Shown here: one piece after another, positions 38,201-45,694 of the stretch
How positions within the stretch are numbered: the first letter of the stretch is position 1
How the letters are laid out: each line of letters opens with the position of its first letter
From: Candidatus Binatia bacterium
GTDB lineage: Bacteria > Desulfobacterota > Binatia > HRBIN30
Direction of reading: 5' to 3'
Assembly (NCBI GenBank): GCA_023150935.1
Contig: JAKLJW010000001.1
Coordinates: forward strand, 452,677 to 516,676
Length of the DNA: 64,000 nucleotides
Position numbers and translations under genes: made by a program
The notes under the pieces: generated by a model
What the model was told of the DNA's origin: nothing
The model's input: only the letters and a program-made list of their open reading frames with translations
Databases searched by the model: none

Positions 38201-38634
38201 TACAGCACGTACTGGTAAACCCAGCCCACCCCCGTCGCGTCTGGCCCGAGCTTCGGCTCGACCCCCCGCGGCAAGCGGTCACGCGCGAAGTTGAGGTATT
38301 CGAGGACGCGGCTGCGCGCCCAGTAGATGTCGGTGCCGTCCTCGAAGAGCACGTAGACGAACGACAGCTCGAACATGCTGTAGCCGCGGACGTAGGTCGC
38401 CCCGGGGACGGCCAGCAGCGCACTCGCGAGAGGGTAGGTGACCTGGTCGTCCACAACCTGCGGGTTCTGCCCCGGGTACTCGGTCACGACGATGACCTGC
38501 ACGTCGGAGAGATCGGGGATGGCGTCGAGGCGAATGTTGTACGTCGCCCAGACCCCGACGGCCGCCAGCATCCCGGTGAGCAACAGGACGAGTACGCGGT
38601 TGTTCACCGCGTACTCAATGAGCCTGGCGATCAT
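35215..38634 (-). CDS. cusA: Cu(I)/Ag(I) efflux RND pump, CusA family
   Basis: The 1139-residue inner-membrane pump belongs to the heavy-metal RND family and works with the CusB-like adaptor and TolC-like channel encoded upstream. The start I-A-R-L-I-E-Y-A-V-N-N-R is family-typical. The three methionines that bind Cu/Ag in E. coli CusA are present, in L-L-Y-M-P, A-P-L-S-M and N-R-I-N-M-L. An insertion of about 50 residues (146-204), holding Cys150, Cys193 and several His/Asp/Tyr, interrupts the first periplasmic domain before S-L-Q-D-W. GGGAGAG precedes the ATG at 38634, which overlaps the cusB stop by 20 bases. Confidence 0.95.
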   Translation of the reverse strand: MIARLIEYAVNNRVLVLLLTGMLAAVGVWATYNIRLDAIPDLSDVQVIVVTEYPGQNPQVVDDQVTYPLASALLAVPGATYVRGYSMFELSFVYVLFEDGTDIYWARSRVLEYLNFARDRLPRGVEPKLGPDATGVGWVYQYVLYPGFYCAEHPGGIFHDPEADRWYATRDDAPAPQRASLRRVRGFERSGACPLTGTPLVSSNQDLSQLRSLQDWYLRYPLTAVPGVAEVAAIGGFVRQYQVVLDPVVLQAYRLPLRTVVDAVQRSNNDVGGSVIEQAENEYMVRSRAYLRGLDDLARVPVGVGDKGTPILLGDVATLAVGGESRRGVGEFDGIGEAVGGVVISRFGENAYRVIREARAKLEELEEGLPPGVFAVTTYDRSALIQRAVETLRRAVLEELAVVAVICLIFLAHVRSALVALLVLPVGLLVSILVMQLLGINANIMSLGGLALAIGVMVDSGVVMIENAHKHLEWEREQVARGEPPRGHVRVVLEAAQEVGPSLFFSLLIITVSFLPIFVLGEQSGRLFKPLAYTKTFAIAAGAILGVTVVPVLMVYLIRGRIPVEDRNPINRASVAIYAPAFRWVMRHPYVTLSVTLLLGASTLYPLRHIGEEFMPALDEGDLLYMPTTDPSIAIGTSRALLQQTDKLIKTFPEVATVHGKIGRADTATDPAPLSMIETVIQLHTEPERWRSRSVGYFFSGWPASLKWPFTATFWPERRRIDMDELKFGWTDADGTRHPGLNEVVSFPGLANAWPYPIENRINMLATGIKTPVGIKILGPDLQVLGELAERTATAMQTVPGTLSAYPERTLGGYYLDIDIDRGRAARYGLTTGDVQDVIQTAVGGMTVTTTVEGLERYPLNVRYARELRDDVPALRGVLVAAPTGAQVPLGEVADISINPGPPMIRSENAQRTAWVFVDIAGRDLGGYVEEAKRVAAEAVPMPPGYTRVWSGRFEYLEQANQRLRLVIPITLLLIVFLLYLANRSWLRVGVVLLAVPFSLIGAFWFLWALDYNMSLAVWVGIIALLGVDAETGQIMLLYLYGAFDQAKAEGRMRNRDDLFAAVYEGAVKRIRPKTMTVATDMIGLLPLLWATGTGADVTRRLVAPLIGGIAVSFLMELLVYPVVFTLAKRWELRREWAS

Positions 38635-40117
38635 GATTCTCTCCCGCCGCGGCCGCACCGGCAGCGGGCACGGTGTCGCGTGCACTCAGGAATTTCCGAA
38701 TGGCCTCACGGAACCGGCTCTCCGCGTCGAGGAGGAACTGGCCGCTGGTGACCACCTGGTCGCCCGGGGCGAGACCGGCAAGGACCTGCACAACACCATC
38801 CTCGCCGGCGGGTCCCACAGTCAGGCGCCGCGGTGCGAAGCGTCCCTCGCCAAGCGCGACAAAGGCCACCTGCTGCAGACCCGTGTCGATGACCGCGGCG
38901 CGCGGCACCAGCAGGGCCCGCGGCTCGAGTTCATGGGCGATTTCGACCGTGGCGTACATGCCGGGGCGCAGGTCGAGGGCGGGGTTGCGGATGACGAAAC
39001 GCGTCATCGTGGTGCGGGTCGCGGTGTCGACGTGGGGGTGAATGAAGACGATTTCCCCGGCAAACGTCCGTCCCGGAACGCCGGCAACGGTAGCCGTCGC
39101 TCGTTCGCCGAGTTGTAGATACGGCAATTGCGGCGCATACACCTGCGCGTCGACCCAGAGCAGGCTGTGGTCGACGATGCGCAGCACGCGGTCGCCGGCC
39201 TTGACCGCCGAGCCCTGAACGACGGGCTTCTCGATGAGATGTCCGCTCATCGGACTGGTGAAGCGTACCGTCGCCGGCGCACGGTCAAGGCGGGCAAAGT
39301 CGGCGACCTGGGTTTCGGCGAGACCGAGGAGGCGCAGCTTGCGCTCCGCGGCCGCGTACACCGCGCCGGTGGCGATGGCGTTGCCCGTGGCGCCGTGCCG
39401 CGCATCGTCGCGCGCCCGGCGCGCGACGATGAATTCCTCGATCGCTAGCTGCAGTTCGGGGCTGTACAGGTCGAACAGCGGCGCACCGGCGGTAAGGTGC
39501 ATGCCCTCGACGTTGGCATACAGCCGCTCGATCCAGCCGGAGACGCGCAGATTGACGTCGTGCTGATTCGGTTGCGCCTCGGCGAGCACGCCCGCCGCAC
39601 GCACGGTGGTGCGCAACGCCCCGACCACCACGGCCGCCGTTCGCAGACCCATGTTCTGCACCATGGCCGGATCGATGGTGACCGTGCCGGCGCCGCCTTC
39701 GTCGGCGTAGACCGGCACGAGGTCCATCCCCATCGGGCTCTTCCCCGGCCGGTCGGAGATGTACGGCGGACTCATCATCGGATCCCACCAGTACTTGACG
39801 GTGCGGACGGGCGTGGCGGCCGGCATGGCTGGTGCCGCAGTGGTTTGGTCTCGACCCTCAGGTCCGTTGTGTTCCTCCGGCGCGTTGTGTCCCTCATGCG
39901 GGGCCGTCTGTAGCGGCACCAGCGTCATGTTGCAGATCGGACAGGTCCCGGGTCTGTCTTGCACGACCTGCGGGTGCATGCCGCAGGTCCACAGCGTCGC
40001 CGGGGTGGCGGTCTTGCCGGCCTCTATCGTCGCCTGCGTTTCGGGGGCGCAGCCGGTGGTTCCGCTGAGGGACAGGGCGAGAACAACGCCGCACAGAATC
40101 ATTCGCCTATTCGACAC
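38615..40117 (-). CDS. cusB: Efflux RND periplasmic adaptor, CusB family, with HMBD segments
   Basis: The 500-residue adaptor links the CusA pump to the outer channel. After a probable signal/lipoprotein lead (Cys23) it has one full heavy-metal-binding segment, T-C-G-M-H-P-Q-V ... C-P-I-C-N-M-T-L-V-P (about 44-69). A second, cysteine-free version follows (Y-W-W-D-P-M-M ... G-M-D-L-V-P-V, about 108-135), then barrel-sandwich and beta-barrel domains. The GTG at 40117 has GGAGG 6 bases upstream and overlaps the tolC-like stop by 11 bases. A His-rich end (E-N-H-D-R-Q-A-H) is present. Confidence 0.93.
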   Translation of the reverse strand: MSNRRMILCGVVLALSLSGTTGCAPETQATIEAGKTATPATLWTCGMHPQVVQDRPGTCPICNMTLVPLQTAPHEGHNAPEEHNGPEGRDQTTAAPAMPAATPVRTVKYWWDPMMSPPYISDRPGKSPMGMDLVPVYADEGGAGTVTIDPAMVQNMGLRTAAVVVGALRTTVRAAGVLAEAQPNQHDVNLRVSGWIERLYANVEGMHLTAGAPLFDLYSPELQLAIEEFIVARRARDDARHGATGNAIATGAVYAAAERKLRLLGLAETQVADFARLDRAPATVRFTSPMSGHLIEKPVVQGSAVKAGDRVLRIVDHSLLWVDAQVYAPQLPYLQLGERATATVAGVPGRTFAGEIVFIHPHVDTATRTTMTRFVIRNPALDLRPGMYATVEIAHELEPRALLVPRAAVIDTGLQQVAFVALGEGRFAPRRLTVGPAGEDGVVQVLAGLAPGDQVVTSGQFLLDAESRFREAIRKFLSARDTVPAAGAAAAGENHDRQAH

Positions 40118-41519
40118 GGCTCACCTCCGTGGGCTCGGCTATCATTTGCGGTGCGGAAGGGGGGATGTCCGCCAGTGTTTCGGCGTCGGCGCCGGCGAGC
40201 GCTTCCAGCGTTGCGAGGCGCTGTTCGCGGGCGGTTCGGGCTTCGGCAAGGGCCAGCTCGACGTCGATGGCGGTGCGCCGCGCGTCGATGACATCGGCCA
40301 GCGGTGCGGCACCGGTGGTGTAGCGAGCCTCTGCGGCGGCGGCGAGTTGAGCGCTGAGCGGCAACAGTTGATCCGCGAAGAACGCCGCCTGCCGTTCGGC
40401 ATCGCGCAGGGCGACCAGTGTCGCGACGAACCGAGCAGCGCGATCGAGTCCCCTCTGGGTCGCGAGGGCTTCGGCGCGTTGGAGATTGGCGCGCGCCTCG
40501 GCGATGGCACTCCAGATGCGCGGCAGCGTCGCCGGGACGGAGATGCCGGCGCCGGCCATTTGTGCCGCGTTGCCGGTCACAGCGGCAAACGGATTGACGT
40601 CGGGCACGTACTGGAGTTTGGCGAGGGTGAGCGCATCGTCGCGCCCGGCCACTTCATGGGCGAGCGCCGCCAGTTCCGGGTTGTTGGTGGTGGCCACGGC
40701 AAGCAGCCGGGCATCGTCGGCGGGCAGGTCGCGGGGCGGCGGCAGTGTGGCGGGGGGTGCAAGCGGCGCCGTGGCATCGCGGCCGAGCAAGACGTTGAGT
40801 GCGGCCACGGCCTGCCGCAACTCGGCCTCGGTTGCCTGCAACGCGTTGGCGGCGTTGGCCCGCGCCATCTCGGCGGCGAGCACGTTCTGCTGGGCGCCAC
40901 CCGCCGTCGCCCGACTGCCGGCGCTGGCCGCGGCAAGCGCTTCGAGATCCACGCGGGAACGTTGTAAGTGCACGCGTGCAGCGAGCAGGGCGACCTCGGC
41001 ATACGCCGTCAGCACCTGCTCCTGGAGGGCGAACTTTGCGGCTGCGAACCGCTTGCCGGCCGCCTGAGCCTCCGCGAACGCGATGCGACCGGCAGCCATG
41101 GTCTTCAGGGGGAAAGACAGGTTCTGCATCGGATCGAACCCGAGGTTCAGAGTCGTACGATCCCACGCGGACGCCTGGCCGCCGGAGAAGAGGTAGCTGA
41201 ACGTCAGAAAGGTGTTCGTGTTGGGATAGGCGGCGGCGATGCCGACGCGCTCGACGGCGGCACGCCAGTCGAGGTACGCGGCCTCGAGGTCGCCATTGGC
41301 GAGAAACGCGTGCCGGAGCAGCGCGCGCCAGTCGGCGTCGGGCGTCAGCTCGGGATCGAGCCGTGCCGAACGCGGGCGCTCGTATGCTTCGCCGGCGACG
41401 GCAAGGCGTGCGCGCTCGGCGTCCATGTCACGCGGTGCCAGCACGCACCCGCTGGCGGTAAGGATGACGGCCACGCCAACCGCGCAGGCGCGGCGCGTGG
41501 CGTTGATGCTCGAAATCAT
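40107..41519 (-). CDS. TolC-family outer-membrane efflux protein (CusC-like)
   Basis: The 470-residue protein has a lipoprotein signal (L-T-A-S-G-C, Cys25) and two long alpha-helical, Ala-rich halves typical of outer-membrane efflux factors (about 55-250 and 265-440). It would form the exit channel for the CusBA-like pump encoded next in the operon. GGGAGGAG lies before the ATG. The first gene of the three-gene exporter operon. Confidence 0.9.
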   Translation of the reverse strand: MISSINATRRACAVGVAVILTASGCVLAPRDMDAERARLAVAGEAYERPRSARLDPELTPDADWRALLRHAFLANGDLEAAYLDWRAAVERVGIAAAYPNTNTFLTFSYLFSGGQASAWDRTTLNLGFDPMQNLSFPLKTMAAGRIAFAEAQAAGKRFAAAKFALQEQVLTAYAEVALLAARVHLQRSRVDLEALAAASAGSRATAGGAQQNVLAAEMARANAANALQATEAELRQAVAALNVLLGRDATAPLAPPATLPPPRDLPADDARLLAVATTNNPELAALAHEVAGRDDALTLAKLQYVPDVNPFAAVTGNAAQMAGAGISVPATLPRIWSAIAEARANLQRAEALATQRGLDRAARFVATLVALRDAERQAAFFADQLLPLSAQLAAAAEARYTTGAAPLADVIDARRTAIDVELALAEARTAREQRLATLEALAGADAETLADIPPSAPQMIAEPTEVSRVE

Positions 41520-41605
41520 GACTCCTCCCGGTAGCCGCGCGCGTGCGCCGGGCGCACCACGAGCGGCGAACGTTAACCTACAGCGACGAGGCTGCGGTCA
41601 GCCGT

Positions 41606-41968
41606 TCAGAGGAGGAGTGCGGTGTGGTGGGAAACCAGTGTCTCCGGAGGCCCGTGCGCACTGCCGGGCCGCATCAGCGCCGGCATCGCCGTGGCGGCGT
41701 CGAGGGTAGCAACCCCGTCGACGAGGGCCACGGCGTGCGCCGTCTGACTGATCTGGGCAGTCCGATCGCGGGTCGCATCCTGCGCATCCGCCGCGTTACG
41801 CGATCCCTTGCAGCAGCAGTCGTGCGTGGCGAGTGCCGCGTCACGAGCGCAGCAATCGTGCTGTGGAACCTCGATGCGCAGGCACGAGCCGACACCGTCC
41901 GGGCACAAAGCCCGGCCGCCGAGTGCAACGAAGGCTGCAAGGAGCAGGGTGCCAACCCGCCGGCTCAT
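41606..41968 (-). CDS. Small exported Cys-rich protein, probable metal binder
   Basis: The 120-residue product has a signal peptide (about 1-20) and eight or so cysteines, including H-D-C-C and H-D-C-C-C-K in the first half, then a His-containing tail (V-S-H-H-T). Cys/His clusters and its position 86 bases upstream of the TolC/CusBA operon, same strand, suggest periplasmic copper or silver binding. No named family was recognised. No strong ribosome binding site is visible, so the start is uncertain. Confidence 0.6.
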   Translation of the reverse strand: MSRRVGTLLLAAFVALGGRALCPDGVGSCLRIEVPQHDCCARDAALATHDCCCKGSRNAADAQDATRDRTAQISQTAHAVALVDGVATLDAATAMPALMRPGSAHGPPETLVSHHTALLL

Positions 41969-42079
41969 GCTTCGACCGTAGCACGGCGGTCCTCATCTGC
42001 AAACCACTGCGCGTCGTCGGACTCTCGATAAGTGCCGGCGCGTTTCGTGCTCCGAAGGTGCAATGCTAAGAGACACGCC

Positions 42080-43204
42080 GTGCCCGAGGAACAGCCGTTC
42101 ACAGTGACCGCGACGCGGCAAGGCTCGGCCCTGATGCTTGCCGTCGCCGGGCGGGTCGACACGGCCTCCGCGCAGGAGCTGCTCGACGCGCTTACCGCGG
42201 CGGCCGGCGACGGGACCGAGCGCGTGGCGCTCGATCTGTCCGGCGTCGACTATTTCGACAGCGGGGGCGGTGCCGTCCTTCTGGCCCTGCGCCAGCGACT
42301 CGACCGCCAGCGCATCGGTTTGGCGATTACCGCCTCGACGCCGGCGATCGACGGCTTTCTCGGCCTCGTCGATCAGGAAGCGTTGCTGCAGCCGTCGGCT
42401 CCGCCGCCGCCCGTTCCCGATCTGCTGACCCGCTTCGGTGGCGCCGCCCTCCAACTCGCTGGCGACACGCGCCAGATCGTCCTCTTTACCGGCGAAGCGG
42501 TGCTTGGCCTGTGGGACGCCATGCGGCACCCGCGGCGCATACGCTGGCGGGAAACCTGGCTCTACATGGAACGTACCGGCCGCGACGGCGTGCCGATCGT
42601 CGTCCTGATCAGCTTTCTCATGGGTCTTATCACCGCCTTCCAGGCCGCCGTCCAACTGCAACAGGTCGGAGCCGACATCTACGTCGCCAACCTCGTCGGC
42701 CTGTCGATCACCCGCGAGTTGGGGCCGCTGATGACGGCGATCATCGCCGCCGGACGATCGGGTGCCGCGTACGCAGCCGAGATCGGGACGATGAAGGTGT
42801 CCGAGGAAGTCGACGCCCTGACCACTATGGGACTCGACCGCACCCGCTTTCTTGTGACCCCCAAGGTGGTTGCCCTGGTGCTCATGCTGCCGTGCCTGAC
42901 ATTGATCGCCGACCTCGTCGGTATCCTCGGTGGACTGACGGTCGCCGTTCTCGGGCTCGATCTGCCGGCGAGCGTGTACATGCGTCAGCTCCGCCTCGCT
43001 CTGGTGGTGTGGGACGTTTACTCGGGGCTCATCAAGTCGGTGGCCTTCGCCCTGCTGATCGCCGGGGTCGGCTGCTTACGCGGCTTCCAGGCGCGTGGCG
43101 GCGCCGAGAGCGTCGGTCAGATCACCACCTCGGCGATCGTCGCCGGGATCTTCCTGATCATTGTCGCCGATGCCGTGTTCACGGTGATCTTCCATTACTG
43201 GTGA
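42080..43204 (+). CDS. mlaE: MlaE-type lipid ABC permease with N-terminal STAS domain
   Basis: The 374-residue protein fuses a STAS domain (about 1-95; D-L-S-G-V-D-Y-F-D-S-G-G at 52-63, as in MlaB) to an MlaE permease (about 125-374; E-L-G-P-L-M-T-A-I-I-A-A-G-R-S-G and E-V-D-A-L). MlaE/MlaF/MlaD complexes move phospholipids between membranes. MlaB is normally separate, so the fusion keeps it in stoichiometry. The GTG at 42080 is inferred; no strong ribosome binding site is visible. The first gene of an operon with mlaF, mlaD and a lipoprotein. Confidence 0.9.
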   Translation: MPEEQPFTVTATRQGSALMLAVAGRVDTASAQELLDALTAAAGDGTERVALDLSGVDYFDSGGGAVLLALRQRLDRQRIGLAITASTPAIDGFLGLVDQEALLQPSAPPPPVPDLLTRFGGAALQLAGDTRQIVLFTGEAVLGLWDAMRHPRRIRWRETWLYMERTGRDGVPIVVLISFLMGLITAFQAAVQLQQVGADIYVANLVGLSITRELGPLMTAIIAAGRSGAAYAAEIGTMKVSEEVDALTTMGLDRTRFLVTPKVVALVLMLPCLTLIADLVGILGGLTVAVLGLDLPASVYMRQLRLALVVWDVYSGLIKSVAFALLIAGVGCLRGFQARGGAESVGQITTSAIVAGIFLIIVADAVFTVIFHYW

Positions 43205-43208
43205 GTGC

Positions 43209-44012
43209 ATGTCCGCCGAGAAGTCGCCGACCGGCCCCGCAATCGAGGTTGAACACCTCACGGCGCGCTACGAGGACCGAACCATCCTCGACGACGTCAG
43301 CTTCGAGGTCCGCCGTGGCGAGCGTTTTCTCATCGTCGGCGGCTCTGGATGCGGCAAGACGACACTGCTCCGGCACATCGTCGGGCTGCTGCATCCGGCC
43401 CAGGGACGCATCTGGCTCGAGGGCGAGGAGGTCACCGCCGCCGATGAGGACCGGCTGCGCTTCATCCAGCGCAAGTTCGGGATGCTCTTTCAGTCAGGCG
43501 CCCTGTTTGCCTCGTTAACGCTCGGCCAGAACATCGCGCTGCTGTTGGAGGAGTACACGCGTTTGCCGCGGGAGACGATCGACCTGCTGGTTCGCATCAA
43601 GCTCAGCATGGTGAGGCTCGACGGGTTCGAGGAGTTCGCCATCTCGGAGCTTTCCGGCGGGATGAAGAAAAGGGCGGCGCTCGCGCGGGCGATGGCGCTC
43701 GATCCGGGCATTCTGTTCTTCGACGAGCCGTCGGCGGGCCTCGACCCGGTGACCGCCCGCGACCTCGACGAACTGATTCTGCAGATCAACCGCAGCCTCG
43801 GCACGACCATCGTGGCGGTGACCCATGAGCTGGCGAGCATCTTCACGATCGGCGAGCGCGCAATCCTGCTCGACACCGAACAGAAGGGCATTATCGCCGC
43901 CGGCACACCGGCCGAGCTGCGCGATAAGCATCCCGATCCGCGCGTCCACGCTTTCTTCAACCGGGAGCCGGGCGCGCTCTTTCGTGGACAGAGGAGGACT
44001 CGTGGCAACTGA
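43209..44012 (+). CDS. mlaF: MlaF-type ABC ATPase
   Basis: The 267-residue ATPase has Walker A G-G-S-G-C-G-K-T-T (about 47), Q-loop F-Q-S-G-A-L-F, signature L-S-G-G-M-K-K-R-A and Walker B I-L-F-F-D-E-P-S-A-G-L-D-P. The F-Q-S-G-A-L-F and G-M-K-K-R features are typical of Mla/Ttg2 lipid transporters. It lies 4 bases after mlaE; the mlaD start is inside its last codons. Confidence 0.94.
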   Translation: MSAEKSPTGPAIEVEHLTARYEDRTILDDVSFEVRRGERFLIVGGSGCGKTTLLRHIVGLLHPAQGRIWLEGEEVTAADEDRLRFIQRKFGMLFQSGALFASLTLGQNIALLLEEYTRLPRETIDLLVRIKLSMVRLDGFEEFAISELSGGMKKRAALARAMALDPGILFFDEPSAGLDPVTARDLDELILQINRSLGTTIVAVTHELASIFTIGERAILLDTEQKGIIAAGTPAELRDKHPDPRVHAFFNREPGALFRGQRRTRGN

Positions 44013-44946
44013 GGCGCGCAAGTTCCAGGTGGGGTTGTTCGTTCTGACCGCCGTGACCATCGGGGTCGCCGCGGTGATCTGGCTCGGGGCCAGCCGCTTC
44101 TTCGAAAGGACGGACGAGTTCGTCAGTTACTTCGCCGAGTCGATTCAGGGTCTCGACCCGGGGGCGGCCGTGAAGTTCCGCGGTGTGCCGGCCGGCCGGG
44201 TCGCCGCCGTACGTATCGCTCCCGACGGCGAGCTTATCGAAGTGCGCATGGATGTCGACGACGCGGCCGCCGAGGTCATCCGTCGCGACCCGTCGCTGCG
44301 GGCGGCCCTCGAGCTGAGCGGCATCACCGGATTGCGCTACATCGAAATCGATCGGCGCACCGGTCAGGCCCTGGATCAATCGCCGGCCCTGACCTTCGAG
44401 CCGCCGGCCGAGTTGATTCCTTCCGCAAGGTCGAGCTTCAAGGCCGTCCAAAGCGCTCTGGGCGACGTGTACGACCAATTCATGGCCATGGACCTCCCCG
44501 ACCTTGCCAACCAGGCACGCAACACATTGCAGGCGGCGGACTCGTTGCTTCGCGATCAACGCATCGGCACAGTCCTCACCAACGTCGAGTCGGTGTCGCG
44601 TTCCGCGAGCGATCTGACGAGGAATCTGGAGACCATGACCCGCAACGTTGCGTTGGCGCCGGCCGTCGCCAATGCCACAGAAGCCACGGCGGCAGCCAGG
44701 GATCTCTTTGCGAACCTGACCTCCGGTCCAACCGCCCACCAGCTCAACGACGCGCTCGAGCAGATCAATCGCCTCGCGCAGAGCGCGCAGCAGGTGGTGC
44801 TCGGCATGCAGTACACCATCGAGCGACTCGATCGGACCGTGGACAACCTGCAAACCCTTACCGACGAGGTCCGCAGCCAACCGTCGCTGCTGCTGTTTTC
44901 GGCGCCGCCGGCCTCCGGCCGCACGCGCCGGGGGGCGGACCGATGA
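44002..44946 (+). CDS. mlaD: MlaD/MCE-domain lipid-binding protein
   Basis: The 314-residue protein has one N-terminal membrane helix (about 9-30) and one MCE domain (about 38-115; G-L-D-P-G-A-A-V-K-F-R-G-V-P-A-G-R-V and S-G-I-T-G-L-R-Y-I-E). A long helical C-terminal segment (about 150-300) follows, as in periplasm-spanning MCE proteins. It holds lipid for the MlaEF complex. GAGGAGG lies 4 bases before the GTG at 44002; its 3' end overlaps the lipoprotein gene by 4 bases. Confidence 0.9.
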   Translation: MATEARKFQVGLFVLTAVTIGVAAVIWLGASRFFERTDEFVSYFAESIQGLDPGAAVKFRGVPAGRVAAVRIAPDGELIEVRMDVDDAAAEVIRRDPSLRAALELSGITGLRYIEIDRRTGQALDQSPALTFEPPAELIPSARSSFKAVQSALGDVYDQFMAMDLPDLANQARNTLQAADSLLRDQRIGTVLTNVESVSRSASDLTRNLETMTRNVALAPAVANATEATAAARDLFANLTSGPTAHQLNDALEQINRLAQSAQQVVLGMQYTIERLDRTVDNLQTLTDEVRSQPSLLLFSAPPASGRTRRGADR

Positions 44947-45566
44947 GAGCGTTGCGCGGTCTCGTCGCGGCCACCTTGCTGATTGGCGCTGGGGCCGGGT
45001 GTATCAGCCTGACGCAACCGGCGCCCGAAGTGCGGGCGTACAGACTCGATTACCAACCGCCGGTCATCTCGGATCTGTCCCCGCTGCCGGTGACGCTGCG
45101 CATCGCCCCGCTCAGCGCCAACGCATTATACGACCGCCTCGCGATCGTGTACCGCGACGACCCCTACAGCACCGGGACGTACCTCTCCGATCGCTGGGGC
45201 GCGAGTCCCGGACAAATGCTCGGCGACTTGCTGGCGCGCGACTTCGCCGCCTCCGGTCTCTACCGCGCCGTGCAGCAAGGCCCCGCGGCGGTCAGTGGCG
45301 ACTATCAACTCGGCGGCCAGATCGAAGAAATCGAGGAACGCGAAGTCGCCGGGACCTGCTCGGCCAACGCCCGCCTCCGCTTCCTCTTGCTGCGCACCGC
45401 AACCGGCTCGACATCGCCGGTGCTGATGCAGTCGACGTACGAAGAACGCGAACCGTGCGACTGCGCCGACGTCCGCGCCTTCGTTGCCGCCATGAGCGCC
45501 GGCATGGCGCGAATTTCCGCGCGCCTTCAGCAGGACGTTTACGCGGCGATCGCGAGAGACCGTTGA
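44943..45566 (+). CDS. ABC-type lipid transport auxiliary lipoprotein (PqiC/LptE-like)
   Basis: The 207-residue protein has a lipobox A-G-A-G-C (Cys20). Its body resembles the ABC transport auxiliary component family: Y-R-L-D-Y near the start, P-L-S-A-N-A-L-Y-D-R-L, then Y-x-L-G-G-Q-I-E-E-I. Such outer-membrane lipoproteins accompany MCE systems. The ATG overlaps the mlaD stop (ATGA), the last gene of the operon. Confidence 0.85.
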   Translation: MRALRGLVAATLLIGAGAGCISLTQPAPEVRAYRLDYQPPVISDLSPLPVTLRIAPLSANALYDRLAIVYRDDPYSTGTYLSDRWGASPGQMLGDLLARDFAASGLYRAVQQGPAAVSGDYQLGGQIEEIEEREVAGTCSANARLRFLLLRTATGSTSPVLMQSTYEEREPCDCADVRAFVAAMSAGMARISARLQQDVYAAIARDR

Positions 45567-45694
45567 ACGTCGCGCCTGCGTGACTCTGCACTGTCTCCGG
45601 TGTGCGCAGACGGCAGCTCGCGGCGCTGGTGTCGAGTCGACCGCCATCGCGGGGCACGGCTCCCGATTGGCCGGGCGCAGCGCGGCTCCGCGTA

